In this document: positions 63,168 to 64,000 of the stretch, piece after piece | Layout of the letters: every line of letters starts with the position of its first letter | How positions within the stretch are numbered: position 1 is the first letter of the stretch | Assembly: GCA_017599285.1 (NCBI GenBank) | Contig: JAGFXX010000001.1 | Span: 2,480,001 to 2,544,000, forward strand | Length of the DNA: 64,000 nucleotides | DNA from: Cereibacter azotoformans | GTDB lineage: Bacteria > Pseudomonadota > Alphaproteobacteria > Rhodobacterales > Rhodobacteraceae | Direction: 5' to 3' | Program-made: the position numbers and the translations under genes | Notes under the pieces: model-generated | Databases searched by the model: none | Seen by the model: only the letters and a program-made list of their open reading frames with translations | What the model was told of the DNA's origin: nothing

Positions 63168-64000
63168 ATGAGCATCACCACCGCCCTGTCGAGCGCGCTT
63201 TCCGGTCTCACCGTCACGTCGCGGGGAGTCGAGACTGCCGCGAACAACATCGCCAATGCCCTGACCGAGGGCTTTGCGCGGCGCGAGCTCGAGGTGTCGG
63301 CCCGGGCTTACGGCGGCGAAGGGCAGGGCGTCCGGGTGGTGGGCGTCAACCGCATCATCGACATGACCCTGGTCGGCGATCGACGGCTTGCGGACGCGGC
63401 GGCGGGCGACCGCAATACGCGGTCCGCCTTCTATGAGAGCATTGCAAAGGTTGTGGGGGACACGGCGGACGGCTCCCTGCTGTCCCGCATCACGGGTCTT
63501 TCGGCCGCTCTCGCCTCAGCCGCCAGCCGGCCTGAATCGACAGTTCGTCTGCAGGATGTGCTCGACACGGCTCAGGCGCTGGTCTCCGGCCTGAACGCGG
63601 CGTCCGATGCGGTGCTGACCGCACGTCGCGGCGCGGATGCCTCGATCGCGGACCAGGTGGACCAGCTGAACGCGGGGTTGGAGAGTGTGAGGGATCTCAA
63701 CCTCCGCATCACGCGCCTCCGGGTGACCGGGCGCGACAGTTCCGCGCTCGAGGATGAACGGCAGCGGGTGGTGGACAGCATGGCCACCATCGTGCCTCTC
63801 CGCGAAATCGAGCGGGAGAACGGCCAGATCGCGCTCTTCACCACGGGCGGGGCCGCCCTGCTGGACGGGCGCGTGGCCGAGATCGGTTTCACGCCGACAC
63901 CGGGACTGGTCTCGGCGTCTTCGTCCTTGGGAAGTCTGACCATGGATGGCAGGCCGATCAGCGTGCCAGGCGACCCGGGCCTGATGGCGGGCGGCTCGCT
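63168..64000 (+). CDS. flgK: Hook-associated protein 1 FlgK, 5' part (partial)
   Basis: At least 277 codons, cut by the window edge. MSITTALSSALSGLTVTSRGVETAANNIANALTEGFARRELEV is the FlgK N-terminal rod, and the long helix NRIIDMTLVGDRRLADAAAGDRNTRSAFYESIAKVVGD plus LNAGLESVRDLNLRITRLRVTGRDSSALEDERQRVVDSMATIVPLRE is typical HAP1. Links hook to filament. ATG at 63168 follows flgE by 11 bases. Confidence 0.93.
   Translation, partial: MSITTALSSALSGLTVTSRGVETAANNIANALTEGFARRELEVSARAYGGEGQGVRVVGVNRIIDMTLVGDRRLADAAAGDRNTRSAFYESIAKVVGDTADGSLLSRITGLSAALASAASRPESTVRLQDVLDTAQALVSGLNAASDAVLTARRGADASIADQVDQLNAGLESVRDLNLRITRLRVTGRDSSALEDERQRVVDSMATIVPLREIERENGQIALFTTGGAALLDGRVAEIGFTPTPGLVSASSSLGSLTMDGRPISVPGDPGLMAGGS

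Overview
This 64 kb window is high-GC alphaproteobacterial chromosome and most resembles Cereibacter (Rhodobacter) sphaeroides or a very close relative. The strongest grounds are a red-type form I CO2-fixation cluster in the order cbbF-cbbP-cbbA-cbbL-cbbS-cbbX-cbbY-cbbZ with a divergent cbbR, a PhyR/NepR/EcfG general stress locus, and, at the right edge, the start of a flagellar cluster (motB-flgE-flgK) that matches the second, alphaproteobacterial-type (Fla2) system of that species. No tRNA, rRNA, CRISPR array, IS element or prophage was found. The only mobility-type gene is an isolated tyrosine recombinase.

Layout. 1-4.8 kb: a housekeeping block of origin-proximal type (aroE end, coaE, dnaQ, secB antisense, fxsA-like, Tim44-like, mltA, Smr). 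4.8-12.1 kb: a LacI-type regulator with a VOC gene, divergent from a sugar cassette (TIM-barrel isomerase, Gfo/Idh/MocA dehydrogenase, CUT2-type ABC transporter); operator-like dyads lie between them. 12.1-17 kb: pseudoazurin, a phasin-like gene, an H-NS-like gene, nitronate monooxygenase, a large SLC13-type permease and a small lipoprotein. 17-23.5 kb: an acetyl-phosphate/polymer block (ackA, MaoC-Pta fusion, fabI-like, PHA synthase) with TGC-rich PhaR-type boxes upstream of phaC, then an alpha/beta hydrolase.

23.6-30 kb: general stress response island. nepR, ecfG and an HWE/HisKA_2-type sensor kinase read left and phyR reads right, out of one 14-bp-arm palindrome that encodes a GGAAC-N16-CGTT EcfG promoter on each strand. 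Three further matches to that promoter lie in front of a PLDc_N protein, a CsbD-like protein and a small exported protein, so the regulator and part of its probable regulon sit together. 30.2-40 kb: an AGE-family epimerase and the cbb cluster. 40-44.5 kb: a five-gene branched-chain-amino-acid-type ABC transporter. 44.6-53.9 kb: a recombinase, an AhpD-like gene, a DUF2478-like gene, then a lysine/2-oxoadipate-like catabolic set (ALDH7, acyltransferase-like, fused E1 alpha/beta, glutaryl-CoA dehydrogenase, LysR). 53.9-55 kb: nagA.

55.1-60.7 kb holds the least explained locus: a SARP-type regulator with TPRs, a PAP2/haloperoxidase-fold protein interrupted by an eight-unit Asn-Lys repeat, a signal-less subtilase, and a 300-residue protein that reads as four tandem beta-alpha-alpha-beta-alpha-beta repeats. 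The same operator-like array, TTGACG repeated at exactly 11 bp with a weaker third copy, precedes the first gene and the last gene. This is the best candidate for an undescribed system. 60.8-64 kb: motB, flgE and the 5' part of flgK, with TTAA-type CtrA-like boxes.

Starts were chosen from Shine-Dalgarno sequences, overlaps and family N-termini; family assignments are from recognition of motifs, with no database search.
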